Position numbers and translations under genes: made by a program. The notes under the pieces are model-generated. The model did no database searches. It was not told the DNA's origin and saw nothing but the letters and a program-made list of their open reading frames with translations. A DNA stretch of 64,000 nt from Strongylocentrotus purpuratus (taxonomy: Eukaryota > Echinodermata > Echinoidea > Camarodonta > Strongylocentrotidae): contig NW_022145543.1 in NCBI RefSeq assembly GCF_000002235.5, forward strand, positions 992,001 to 1,056,000, in the 5' to 3' direction. This document shows positions 23,780 through 35,691 of the stretch, in pieces. Positions within the stretch are counted from its first letter, which is position 1, and every line of letters begins with the position of its first letter.

Positions 23780-24162
23780 AACAGAGCGAAAGAGAGGCAG
23801 AGAAAGAGAAAAAGAGAGAGAGAGAGAGAGAAAGAAAAAGGGAAAAAGAGGGAGGGAGGGAGAAAGAGAGACAGACATACAGACAGAGAGATGACAAACA
23901 AACAGACAAAAAGACCAAGGTAATTTAAATGCCACTTAAGATTCATGGGATGCTATTGTAAGAGGCCTGACTGACCTGGTGATTTCTCTGCCGCCGGGCT
24001 GCATCCCGGATACATCATGTGTGCCTGAGGTGAGTAGAGTTTGGTCGCGATTCCCGCCAAATCCTCGAAGTTGAAGAGAGTCATGTGCAGACGTCGCCTC
24101 TCGAGCACGAGCCCACGAACCGCAGCCTTAGACGACGACGATGACGACGGGGTGGCTGCCAT
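22068..24162 (-). CDS. NTF2-like/DUF4440 (SnoaL-like) small protein A, two exons
   Basis: Coding exons are 23976-24162 (ATG at 24162) and 22068-22309 (TAG). The donor is CCAG|GTCAGT, the acceptor CACCAG|AG, and the intron falls in phase 1 inside a Glu codon. The product has 142 residues. After a Ser-rich N terminus (residues 6-11) come MTLFNFEDLAGIATKLYSP, HMMYPG, AIFRWFRKLGATKLGISVQEV, SYVRLVKSDGQVLKEGK and AAVWKKNGSSFVIDVESF. The helix-then-strand pattern and the final K-x-VVWKK-like strand fit the cone-shaped NTF2-like fold of DUF4440/SnoaL proteins, which bind small ligands or act as accessory domains. No catalytic residue can be assigned. Gene B (29905-31841) has the same length and intron position on the opposite strand. 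The fold call is reasonably sure; the function is unknown. Confidence 0.8.
22310..23975 (-). other. Intron of NTF2-like gene A
   Basis: Non-coding apart from simple sequence; the purine-rich tract at 23585-23925 lies near the donor side. Confidence 0.75.
23585..23925. repeat. Compound GA/AC microsatellite, purine-rich
   Basis: GA runs (23703-23744 and 23814-23840), a CA run (about 23749-23774) and GTGTGT tracts in succession. The long Ser/Leu frames on the minus strand are artefacts. Confidence 0.9.
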
Positions 24163-24757
24163 TTTTAAACACTAACGTGCAGTTCGATCTAGAGTCAGTC
24201 AGTTTACCACCAAGACAATATTTGCCGACGTTATAGCAAAATATATATCATCTCAGGGCAATTTGCAGATGTAAAAAAGTGGTCGTCTGGCATTCATAAC
24301 TTACATAATATACAACCACAAAGAGACTCAAACACATCTAGGTAAAACACAAAACTTGATGTTAAACGCTGACAATAACTAATTGATCTTGCTTATAGAT
24401 CAATCAATCCAATTTAATAGCCAACTGCATATTATTTATGCACTAAACTAACATTTAATGATGCTTCGTGTGATGCTAAAATGAATGTCGTCCCATGTGG
24501 CAGCTCGCTTCAATAAGGTGTCGCGGGTCGTCGATAAAGATGAGCTACATCAGAAGAGAGAAGCACTGAGAGCCGACTCGGAGGCATGCAAGAAGAAGAG
24601 CCAGAGATGCATATCAAACCACTTTAGTCATGCACATGTCATTATGCATCGAGCGAGGACTCTAACAGGTGATATGGTCGCTTATTGTATGCTCATGTGC
24701 AGACATGGTTGCGTTCACACTAGCTTTACTATCCAAATCACACTGACAAGACAAAAA

Positions 24758-24905
24758 ACAGGGCAGCGCTTCACGAAACCGCCATAAAAATGCATGAACA
24801 TTACTTTTTTTTAAAAATAATTTCGCCGACGTTTCGGCGACATAATTTTTTTATTCAAATGGAATTTTTCGAAATTGTGCTTATGATCGTTTCGTGAAAC
24901 CGATG
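24758..24905. mobile_element. Short foldback element with CGCTTCACGAAACCG ends
   Basis: GGGCAGCGCTTCACGAAACCG at the left is mirrored by CGTTTCGTGAAACCGATGC at the right, with an inner palindrome CGCCGACGTTTCGGCGA. This resembles the other TTTCATGAA-type foldbacks. Confidence 0.55.
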
Positions 24906-24928
24906 CAGAGACCGACAACAGACCAAAG

Positions 24929-25066
24929 TGAAGAAGAAGAAGAGGTGAAGAAGAAGAAGAAGAAGAAGAAGAAGAAGAAGAAGAAGAAGAAGAAGAAGAA
25001 GAAGAAGAAGAAGAAGAAGAAGAAGAAGAAGAAGAAGAAGAAGAAGAAGAAGAAGAAGAAGAGGAA
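24929..25066. repeat. AAG (GAA) triplet microsatellite
   Basis: More than 40 almost perfect GAA units. It is homopurine/homopyrimidine and therefore able to form triplex DNA. The poly-Lys, poly-Ser and poly-Phe frames are artefacts. Confidence 0.95.
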
Positions 25067-25704
25067 GATACCAAATTTCCCTATATGGCCAAGATAATGC
25101 AATTGCAATGGTTTTCGGAGTCGGTTTTGCGATGTGACATGGAGTATTATTACATGTAATTTAAAACGAGGAGTCATTTATACTTCGGGAAAAGTTCGTT
25201 CGAATAAATACGTGTTTATATATCCTTCCGAAACCATGATGCCTTCGACGAATGATAGAATCAGCGTCATAATATTATACATCAATGTGTAACCATTTTG
25301 CTTTTTGAGCCGAGATGTTATATCAAGTAAACCTTACCCTTGTGTGTATAATGAAGAGAGATATAGACAAGATAATATGAAGCATTCCTGAATCAATACA
25401 ATAGGATGGGTCAATATTGAATGTTCAACTGTGTAACTGTATATGAATATCACCGGTAATCACAATGGCACGGAATCATGTTCATATTTCGATGACTCAG
25501 CCCGCAATGTTTGCATAATTCATATCGAGATTACAATGTGCCTCGACAAAAAAAATTAGTATGATTTGCAATGTGTGCAGCTTAGCGTAATAAACGACAG
25601 ACAAGATGAACGAAATATTATAGGGGGACTGTTAAATCAAGAATTTTGTTCTTCACGTTCTTATGATTTAACACGTTGAAAACATTCAACCCCCTGATCC
25701 CCCT

Positions 25705-25900
25705 CTACCTTTCTCTCTCTCTCTCTCTCTCTGTTACTCGATTTCCCTCACATTTTCACCCTTTTTCATACCTCTCTCTATCTCTTTCTCCCTTCTCTCC
25801 ATATCTCTCTCCCTCTATATGTCTTTCTATCCTCCTCTCTCTCAGTCTTGTCTCTTTTTACCCCACGGCCCCTGTCCCTCTGTTATCTCACTTTCACCTT
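25705..25900. repeat. CT-rich tract
   Basis: CTCTCT runs and pyrimidine-rich sequence. No gene. Confidence 0.8.
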
Positions 25901-28900
25901 TCCTATCTTACGTTGTGTATGATAAGCCCCTTTCTCTACAATATATAAACCGTGATATAGGATTAAACAACATTCTTTTGCTCTAGCAAAGAGATCATTA
26001 ATATACATGAAAAATAATTTAGGCCCCATCATTGCGAAATAAAGTCTTTCAACCCAGGCATTTTGTGTGCGACAGAAATGCATTCAATCATCCAAAACTA
26101 TCCAATGAATGCAATAATATAACAATGGATTTGGTGGGACAAAGCTGTGAATATGAAAGATGAATCATATTTATTCTTTTTGTTCCGAGCTGTAAAATAA
26201 GCTTTTATGTGCAATCATTAAATCCATATCAATTCTCAAACAATTCATCGTTATTTTAAAAGTTTATTTGGATACACTATAGACAGCTGTTATTTCCGCA
26301 CTTGCACACCGTGTACATTTTTTTTTTATCGAGAAACAGAGTTTGCATTAGATATGACTCATCACCCTCTCTTTCTCTCTCTCCCTCTCTTTCTCTCTTT
26401 CTCTATTTCTGAAACAAAATCCATAACGCTGTGTTTGCTTGAGGTGTTATCATTGTCATCAGTGTGACGTAGGTGAATTTCAATGGGGGTAGCTCCCGAT
26501 GTCGAGGGGGTATTAAGGGGTGGACCTAGCCTGCATGCCCCCCATCTATTAAAACAGATCAATGGTAAATGCTCATTAATATACTGTATATAGCAGTTGT
26601 TAAGTTATTCCGGAAACATTTTGTTTAAAAAATGTACACGTACTAATAATCTTATATGTACGTACTTAGAAAATGAGGAAAAAATTCAATGGGTTAAACA
26701 AAAAAATGAGCCTATATACCTATTTTTAGAAAAGCCCACGGGATATACGGAACTGTTATGGTCGTAATATCAAAGTAGCCTACCGTATGTAGATGTTTGC
26801 TTTAAAACAAAAAGTTTGTAAGAGCTACTTCAGGCAAAAGTCAAACCTAATGTTCCTTTGAATGTTTTTTATATTTCACCAAACTGCTGAAATGTCGCTC
26901 AAGTAGGTATTACAAGGAATGATTTGGGGAATATAAATGAAAACAAGTCTACCCGCTAACTTCGAAATTAAATAAATATTCTCGATACAGTCAACAGCCA
27001 TGGGGCATGCCCTTTCTTGAATTGAAATGGAAAACGAACGACAAGCTTTGTTTATTATTTGAAACATGCACTATGAGGGGACGGTTATAGACAAGCTGAG
27101 TTTAATAAAGACAGCCCCTAAAAACTCTCAATAAAATAAGTCTCGCAGATGAACTCTCGGTTATAAATAGTAAAGGCATTGGAGAAAATGGCGCCATATG
27201 AAAACCTCAGGCTAACGAATGATGATCAGTATGTGTGCCACCTGCAGTACCTCCCAAATTTGAGGTCTGGTTTACTTTTAAGTTAAACCGCAACGTGTGA
27301 ATATTACGTTCTATAATGATAATCATCTCTACATTTCATAAACCCTTATCGAAGCTTCCATATGTGCAGATGAATAAGAACGGTAGAAAGGTGTCATTAA
27401 CATTGCGGGTGGTTGCGGTTGGAAATGTGCATCCCTACAAATTCGAGCACCTCTTTTCCCGCGGTACGCCACAACGCTCAAAGTTCCGTGCACATAATAC
27501 GTCTGCCTCCTGCTTGCATGTGTGTGTGTGTGATGTCGAACTGGCTTGCCGAGGGGGACACAGCGAGTGAATGGAATTAAAACTATGGGCAGACGACACT
27601 CTAGCAGACAATGATTTTAGTCGCATAATGATTTTAGGTGCGTTTTGAGAGATCTTAGCTCACATCGTTGATCGTTATTTTCCCCGCCTTGCTATGTCTC
27701 CATCTGACATTAAAACACCTGCAGTGCTTTGGAATTTGTATTGGGAGGTGGGAGCTCGCTGGCTCGCTTGAGCTGAGTCGGAATTAAGATGCCCAAAATC
27801 CGCATCGGGTAATGAATGATCGAGACGTGTTGCTCTTCCTGACATTACATGCCGTAAATTTGTAAGGATCAAGTCTGCGATTCAAGTTCAATATCGACGT
27901 GGCATCACTTTCAACCTTTGCAGGATTGAACTACTTTAAAAAGATAATCCCGACCTTTTCATTTCAAGATACGAACAATAGACCCGTAAGTATATTATTC
28001 ATTATAATCTACAGGTCTGATTTTCCAAAATACAACCAAATGGAATGTATGGTAATCACCAAGTTGATTATGAATCATTCATTCGTTTGTTTTTCACCAG
28101 GCTTCATTGCACAAGGAAACGATTTCATGTGGGTGAGATATATGCTGTGTATTTAATACCTTTTCGCAATCAGTTCGGATTGTGAGCGATATAACAATTT
28201 AATTTGTTTATGAAGGTTGTATAAACAAAGTCATGACTCATTTGTTATTCATTGGCTTTCCCAGGAGAACAGGGAATATGCATTTCACGGGGTGAAAAGA
28301 ATTATAAAAATATGATCCTTATACCATAGCGATTGTTTTCTATGATACATAATATATTACGAACTTTACCCTGTATATCAGTGTATGTAAAAAAAATAAT
28401 TAATTGACGATTGACTGGTTACGATATCTAAATAATTCACAGGTAAATCAAGTTTTAAAAAATATGACTGATCGAGCCGACAATTTTGTTATCCTCTATT
28501 TTCATTGGATTTCAACATGCATTAGAATTTACAGCAACCTAACAGTTTTGAAAAAGGAGAAGAAAAAAAAACGCAAAATTTATATCAAGACGAATTAGCG
28601 TGATAACCATTATAGCATAAACAATACTCTTATTTACAATTCATTGTGAACCTCTACATATGTTTCCCCGAGTTAAAGTTTATATAGAAAGTGCTATCTA
28701 AGACAATTCGAGATTCAGCTAAAATGTCGCCAGGTTATGTAAAGATGGCTCAAAATCTTAATACCAAAACATTCCATAAGAAAAAACACCTTACTTGCTT
28801 TACCCGAATACCTAACCCACAGATCATTAAAACTGTTGATCATATATTTATAAGCAGAAAAGGAAAATTTTGTAGCACTCCTTAATGACCCCCCTAAAAG

Positions 28901-29675
28901 AGGTCTTGCATAAATTCTGACATAATACCCATTTCAATGCTAGATATTCATAAACAATTTCCCTTTTAACTTTTCACTTAGGAGAAACCTATGCCATGTT
29001 TATACAAATATTCAATTGCACACATGTTTTGAATATTGTTTATTCATTTTATTTGGGGAGGAGAAGGGTGACATTTGTTTTCGTTGAGGAGGAGGGGGGG
29101 GGGTGACAGGTTGATGATGTCTGCATACAGCCTAATGTTCACATGCACTTTGCCTTAATTTGGTGATTATACCGAGTTGATATGTCGTAACAGTGTAAAA
29201 GAACAGGGGAAGAAAGGAAAATTGATAGGCAGGACAATCGCTGAAATTCACCAAGCTTTTGATAGCAAGATATGAATTAATAATGTATTAATGTATATTA
29301 TTCATTTCCTCATTATAGGATGAAATGCTTTTCAAGATGTTGATTTTCAAACATGGCTTCCTATGAGTTGAAAAGAACATGTAAAATGCACCGTAACAGA
29401 TTATTGGCCTATTCAAGCATTTTGAAAAAAAGTTTTTAAACTTGTGATGACTAATACTGTTTATATTGTTTTAGCAACAAAATACCACGATTACGTTAAT
29501 TGTCGAGGTGAATTGTGCAATAAAATAAACTCTTTTCACAACTCGGTATGACGTACATGTGTGTTGGTCATAGTGGTTGAGTAAGGCCTGCCACATGAAG
29601 TCAGTGATATTTGAATTGCGTTAGACCAACACTATCGCTGACTATCATAACTCTGTGGAAATAATGTACATGACT

Positions 29676-29677
29676 AT

Positions 29678-29708
<31 letters not shown>

Positions 29709-29716
29709 GGGGGGGG
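29676..29716 (+). repeat. GT run followed by G25
   Basis: About eight GT units followed by 25 consecutive G residues, about 190 bp upstream of the start of NTF2-like gene B. Confidence 0.95.
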
Positions 29717-29904
29717 ACGCACCTATATTTCTGATGTTTTGTAGCTATATGTATTACAAGTTCTTTTGAAATAAAGTCTTGGAAACAAAATTAAGGTCTT
29801 TCCAACTAAGTTGATGTCAGAGTGGGTTTCATTTTTTCTTTTTATACTTTTACGGCCTTAATTTTACTTGTTTTCCTCAGAAAATCAACAACCGCCAGAC
29901 AACG

Positions 29905-31841
29905 ATGGCGTGTGCGACATCAACGAACACGGGGAACGATGAACTGGACGTCTCGATCACGGAGGCGATCGTCCAAGCCCATTCTATGTACGACGAGCTC
30001 TACAACAGCCGACAGCTAGAGAAGATGGTTGATTCCATCTACGCTGAGGATTGTTGCGTCATGATGGAAGGGCGTGACGTCATCCGGGGTAGGAAAGGTG
30101 AGGTTTAAATTGGGAATCAGTTATATCTGTATTTCATAACAACAAAAAGTTATCGATGCAGCCGCGTAAACCTCCATCCGACCAAAATACTCCGAAGGCC
30201 ACTGATAACCTTTTTAAAGACTGACAAAAACCTTTCTGCGACCTCGAGCAGAGGTTTTTTTTTCTTTATGTGACCTCGAGCAGAGGTTGTCGGCGACCAG
30301 TCGTTTCTCTAGTTTAACTTAGGCTTAATAATCCTAGACGCTCATTAGCATACCTCCTTTATAAGGATTACTTGAGTAGGAAGGTGGTTCTAAACGGACT
30401 CTGGTAAAGATAATTACAAGCCTAAAAAGAATCATAAATATTGACACTCTTTTTGAGAGGGAAAGATATAGATAGAGAGAAAGATAGATAGAGAGGAAGA
30501 GAGCGAGAGAGGGTGGGAGAGAGAGAGAGAGAGAGAGAGGGATGGAGGGGATTAGGTACGATGTGAAATGTATCGGAGATAGAAAAAAATAAGAAAAAAC
30601 CACATGACGGACGAAACTTCTGTAGAATACTGAGCACGATCGCAACTACTTTTGAAAATTCAACCTAAATCATCTTCAATAGCATTGTTCGTCACCTATA
30701 AGATGATGACGTGAATCCTAATCAAGTGATTGGTTGAAAGCGTACACGTGACCAGGCTTTTATTTTACCTAACGCGTAATTTGGATAATGACCGGTCATT
30801 ATCCAATTCTAATGACCGGTCATTAGTAAGATCATTTTATATAAAAAATAAAATATAATCTTCTAAAACAAATAACACACAGGACTTTTTTTCGGGCATT
30901 AGTAAATCATTACCCACACTCGGTATCTTCAAAACAGTCCAAACACCCTCGGCTACCGCCTCGGGCGTGTTAGACTGTTCCAAAGGTACCTTGTTTGGGT
31001 AATTCTTACTAATGCCCTCACTACTGTGTATTATTTGTATAATGTTCGTCACCTTTTAATATTCCAATGACAATGAGGTATTCCGTAATCCGAACGTGAT
31101 TTCTATGGGATGTATAATAGGGTATCGAAATTGCCTTTAAGATGATTGTTTTTTCCGAAAATACTCGTGATCGTGTTGCTGTAGAAAAATTAGAACAGCA
31201 TAAAGAAAGGGACTGAAAAAAGACGAAAGCGAAGAATAATTATGTGGAGAACAGGAAGGAGGACAAGAAATAAAGATTACAGTCCTTTTCAAGACTCCCC
31301 AATCCTCTCCCTCTCTCACACATGGTGCAACCGTAAACCTACTGTATATAAGTGGAATGGTAATGAAGAAAAGGTAAAAGGAAGAACGTTAAGAGAGAGA
31401 CATAAAAGCTATTGTGATATAAAATTAAAAGTGATGTCTAACTGTTTTGTGATGAACAAGGACAAACTGAGCCAGATTGTACTTTGTGACTGGCTTTAGA
31501 GACATGAAGAATTAGAAAAAGATTATACGAATCAACCGCTTCCCTGCTCTCTCTCTCTCTCTCTCTTTCTCTCGAATAAAACTGCTTTCATGTTTCTTTT
31601 TACAGAACTACTAGAGCTTCTATGTGGCTTTTCGAAGGACCCCAGCCATCATCGCGTGGAAAGCAATGCGATGGAGATTCGAGAGATAACTGCACCGGGC
31701 CAGCGAATTTACGAGCTCGGTCGCTATTCTTTTTTCGACATCCCTAACACGGGACGCGCGGACGGCAGACACGTCATCGTTTGGACTCGAATCGGCGGGA
31801 AATACTTTATCACTTTGCAAAGTATAAATCCGATTACATGA
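29905..31841 (+). CDS. NTF2-like/DUF4440 (SnoaL-like) small protein B, two exons
   Basis: Coding exons are 29905-30097 and 31606-31841 (TGA). The donor is GAAAG|GTGAGG, the acceptor TTTACAG|AA, and the phase-1 intron splits a Glu codon exactly as in gene A. The product has 142 residues. Visible segments are ITEAIVQAHSMYDELY (helix 1), LEKMVDSIYAEDCCVMM, a GRDVIRG turn typical of DUF4440/SnoaL proteins, FSKDPSHHRVESNAMEI, RIYELGRYSFFDI and HVIVWTRIGGKYFITLQSINP as the last strands. The start is supported by the conserved helix beginning about 17 residues later; the acceptor at 29880 shows that transcription begins further upstream. Identity to gene A is low, but length, domain order and intron match. 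Ligand and role are unknown. Confidence 0.82.
30440..30545. repeat. GA/GATA microsatellite
   Basis: AGATAGATAGAGAGGAAG and GAGAGA runs in the intron of NTF2-like gene B. Confidence 0.8.
30680..31058. mobile_element. Palindromic MITE with CACGTG and GACCGGTC cores, copy 1
   Basis: Contains two adjacent perfect palindromes, GGATAATGACCGGTCATTATCC and TAATGACCGGTCATTA (30782-30830). An inverted pair GGGCATTAGTAA...TTACTAATGCCC flanks CTCGGTATCTTCAAAACAGTC and its near-mirror. A related, rearranged copy is inverted at 44150-44455. It lies in the intron of NTF2-like gene B. Confidence 0.75.
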
Positions 31842-32662
31842 GGTTGACCGTGTGCAAATATCGTCTGCATCACTACGTTTGAACTCAAGAAGAAAGACGT
31901 TATGAGTATCCGTCAGAGAAAGGCTTTACTTGTGAAGAAGGCTCATTGTATAAATATTGCACTTGAAATGGTTGAATGTTCTGAGCACCTTAGCGGCATG
32001 AATAGGACTTCTGTGGTAGGAAATAGTTTTTTGTTTCCTTCTTAAACTGGCACAATATGAAAGAAGGAATTGAATAGACTACCAGGATACTAGCAGATTG
32101 ACAGATTCCCAAAAGCGCACGCCCTGGCATCGTAGTATAGTCGTGACTGCTTCGGTTTAGTGCAATACAATGTAGCTGCGACAGACGCCCACGTTCTTTC
32201 GCAATATATAGGTGTTTGCTTCGAAGGTCCTGTTATATCGTCCAATATCATCCAATATGCTAAGCTACCTTTCTGAAGGTCATAGAGAATAAACTCAGCT
32301 CGTACTGTGGACGTATAAGAACGTTTTAAAGGTTTCTCTGACTGTTAGTCAAATTGTGCATGAATACACTATATTGACTTTAAATAATGTGTTCTTATAG
32401 AAGTCGTGTTTCACTTGTACCCATGGGCTGGTAGCGCATCATGAAGATCATTTTATTATTGGTTGACTACGATAAAATACATCCTAATTTTACAACGGCA
32501 TTTGTTTAAAATTGGGTATAACAAAGGAAGCTAATCTGAGTTTTAAATTGTCTTTAATTAATTAAACGTGATATAAGACTCAGTGTATGGTTAAACCATG
32601 GCCTAATATAGTTTAACTAATTTAGTAGAATGCGGATCATCTTGTCCCGCAAACGTTGATGC

Positions 32663-32804
32663 CTGGGGAGTGTTTCATGAAGGGTCTTGTCAGTGATTTT
32701 CAGTGACAACTGTTATAAGCTACTGAAATCCATGCATCTGATTGGCTGAGAGCAACTTTGTCAGTGAAAATCACTGACAAGACTCTTCATGAAATGCTCC
32801 CCTG
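32663..32804. mobile_element. Short foldback MITE with GGGGAGTGTTTCATGAAG ends
   Basis: CTGGGGAGTGTTTCATGAAG pairs with CTTCATGAAATGCTCCCCTGG, continuing through TCTTGTCAGTGATTTTCA, so the arms are about 40 bp. The central TGATTGGCTGAGAG is shared with 5214-5362. Confidence 0.85.
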
Positions 32805-33914
32805 GTCTTGCGGAATACTCTTTATGTAAGTAGTGACATCTCACCGTGTTACTTATTTAGAAGGTTACCCTCACTTAGTTTTGATGCGGTCACATTTTTC
32901 ACTACAATGTTTCATCAAAGTGGCAAAACTTGATAATTTGTGAAGAAATTTTCGTCCAAACTACCCAGGGACATTATTTGCAATGAAAGAGAATCAATAT
33001 TATGTTGGCAATAAGACGGTCCGACTCAAGGATTGTTGTAATTCCAGTAAAATTCTCGAGATTGAAATAGTTGAATTATGTTTATCTCCTCTGAAATCAT
33101 GATGTATCTAGTATTGTCACGGAAAGATACGGCGCAATTTAGTAGCAAAGAAAGGAAATACTTGACAATATCGCACATTTTTATGTATTCAATAGGAAAC
33201 GATCTACATTTACAATGGCATTTCTTCAATGACTGAAGAATAAATCAATTTTACCCGACATAGATAGAATGTCCTCATAATGAGAAGCGGTCCAAAGGTG
33301 AATGTGGAAAGCGTCTCAAATGGCGAGCACCGCTGTGGCCGGGGGCTAGATTTCACCCGACACCGTGTGTGGGGTTAGAGACCGGTATTCACAATATCAA
33401 ATTATGATAATTTTGAATTCATCAATGAAATGTGAGAATAAGAATCGGTACAACAATATCTATCATTATTTAGTGTTTAATTTAATGTGTTGTGATCACT
33501 TGTGTAGATAAAATAAAGAATAATAATGATCACTAAAGCAATGGAGATACAGTACATTCAGAATTCTCTTACATGCAATCGAATGCGTAGAAAATTAATT
33601 TGACATTAGACTGTACATTCCCCATCTTGTAAGGCTAAGAGCGTGTCAAATCGGATACGAATCGTAATAAACTAAGCAATATATGAAGTATTGCAGATTT
33701 CATATTGTTTTTATCCAGTAATCTCTTTTAACAAGACATAATTTGTTTAGCAAATTAAATATATTTTATTTCTCGCGATCTCTAATGTTATCAATACAAT
33801 AAAATGATTTTTATTTCTTATTAGCCAAACGGTGAAAGATCCAGACATGGTTTCAATACCGCCGCTTCAAAATCATACCACATCACTCTTTCCCTTTTTA
33901 TTTCACTTTATTTG

Positions 33915-33922
33915 CATCTCTC

Positions 33923-33999
<77 letters not shown>

Positions 34000-34180
34000 C
34001 CCTCTTTCTCTCCCTCTCTCTCTGTCTAGCTCTCTCTGACGGTCTCTTCGTTTCTCGGTCCCTATCTCTCTGCCTTTATCACTCTCTGTCTCTGTCTCTG
34101 TTTGTCTCTATCTGCATGGCTCTCCTAGGCTGTCCCTCTTTATCACATTCTCCCTCTCTTTTCCTCTCTCTTTTCACTTG
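33915..34180. repeat. TC dinucleotide microsatellite and flanking CT-rich DNA
   Basis: Two long TC runs (33927-33951 and 33957-33994) followed by degenerate CTCTGTCTC sequence. Ser/Leu frames are artefacts. Confidence 0.95.
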
Positions 34181-34499
34181 TCTTTCTCTCCATATATTAT
34201 ATTATTTCTTCTCTCTACTCTCGTACCCAGTAAAGGCATATGAGACGTCCGTAAGTTATATTAATTGTCGCCATTAAAAACAAGATTTATATTAATTTCC
34301 TGCTTACATACAATTCTGTTTTTCTGTATTAAACTTATGAATCACGATTTGGTCAGCAGCTTGTGACAACTGTTATGCAAATTGTATCACTTCGGAACAC
34401 CTGACAAAATATTGAATTCTTTTGGAAATGAATGAAATCCGAGACGCAGAAAACAAGATGAATATTTATAAACTGAACCATTATTTTTTATATAAAAGG

Positions 34500-34825
34500 G
34501 GCATAGTCCAAGAGTAATACTCTTTTATTACATCACGCTTTCCTCTCAAATAATTTCACAAATCAGCACATCTATTTGCGCGTCCCCATTAAAAGGAGTT
34601 TCCCTCTGCGCTTAATGAAATCTTATTCATAGTCCAAAACCGAAACTCCTTTGTTACGTCACGCTAGCTCGCTCAATATCGAAATTCTTTTGTTACGTCA
34701 CACCAAAGTCTTTGCTCCAATCATACCGCGCGACTCTTTACCCAAGAACGAATCTCTTTTGTTACGTCACACCTAACTATCAAACTTTACTCCAATCAAA
34801 ATGCGCAAGATGTTTGTGACGTATA
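34500..34825 (+). promoter_or_regulatory. Cluster of TTACGTCA (CRE/ATF-like) and CCAAT motifs
   Basis: TTACGTCA occurs exactly at 34654, 34693 and 34762, with a degraded TTACATCA near 34529 and TGACGTAT at 34817. CCAAT boxes stand about 25-30 bases after two of them (34717 and 34792). CREB/ATF bZIP proteins bind TGACGTAA-type sites and NF-Y binds CCAAT. The units repeat about every 40-70 bp, so the block may be a degenerate repeat that happens to carry these motifs. If it is a promoter, the candidate target is the gene with an exon at 35692-36636. Confidence 0.45.
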
Positions 34826-35267
34826 TGCACGCCTCCCATGGACCAACCCTGCTGTGCTTAGCTACGCAAACAATCCAGATTTGAGAAAGAAAATGAAATT
34901 GCGATTCGACGCGACGAGATGCGATGTCTAAACCGCTGTTTGTTATAGTCAATCTTTTAAAGGGGATGAGAAATGTAACCAAGAAAAGGATCAGGATTAA
35001 ACCAATAATATCTAACATCGTTATTTTGAATGATTGATATGGTGAGTAAACCGAATGGCACAATTTTGTTCATTTAGCACTTTTGGCACTATTGCGCAAA
35101 CTATGAGCTTACTAAATAGTTTTTTTTATCTAGTATAATCAAGGAGTTTGGTCTAAATAAATAGCAGTATTGTCTCAACTATATTTTGACCAAAGTGGCA
35201 AAGATTCTTACACAAAAGTCATGTTATGTTATAGACAATAATATGTTCATTGGTATAAACACAGTGT

Positions 35268-35320
<53 letters not shown>

Positions 35321-35330
35321 GGGGGGGGGG
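35268..35330. repeat. GA microsatellite with G run
   Basis: About 24 GA units followed by a G11-type run. Confidence 0.9.
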
Positions 35331-35691
35331 TGGTAGAAGAATGTGCAGGAAAAAAAGTTGGTAGATCTACACCCCCTTCTATGTTCATCACTCGGATACC
35401 TTGTAATCTCGCATTCATTGGCCTCGTAAGATTTATTTTGTAAACAAATTTTAAAAAGGACAAACCTGGCCCATTACATTGGCTAGACCCTTCTAAATTC
35501 GTGTTTAAAATTTGTGAATTGTGACGTTTGGCTTTAGCTTATTTTGATATCTCGTTTAAAAGAACGTTCAGTCTCTATAACAAGAATTAATACGTCTCAC
35601 TGGCCTATACATTGCTTTTATTATCATCATACAGTATAAGTATTTAACAGGACTACTATGCACTCCTGTCAATCTTTATTTTCCGAAATAG

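Larger units (their letters stand above)
24163..29904. other. Region between the two head-to-head NTF2-like genes
   Basis: About 5.7 kb without a recognised coding exon; it should contain the promoters of both genes. Contents: a foldback element (24758-24905), an AAG tract (24929-25066), CT-rich DNA (25705-25900) and a GT/G25 run (29676-29716). A splice acceptor TTTTCCTCAG at 29880, 24 bases before the ATG of gene B, implies an upstream non-coding exon for that gene somewhere here. Confidence 0.6.
31842..35691. other. Region between NTF2-like gene B and the 35692 exon
   Basis: No coding exon is recognised, although the acceptor at 35691 requires an upstream exon somewhere. It contains a foldback MITE (32663-32804), a TC tract (33915-34180), the TTACGTCA/CCAAT cluster (34500-34825) and a GA/G run (35268-35330). 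Confidence 0.55.

Noticed and set aside
23435..23946. Frames of 125-166 codons on the minus strand
   Set aside because: Compound GA/CA microsatellite within the intron of NTF2-like gene A.
24811..25177. Poly-Ser, poly-Phe and poly-Lys frames
   Set aside because: Translation of the AAG triplet repeat in three frames.
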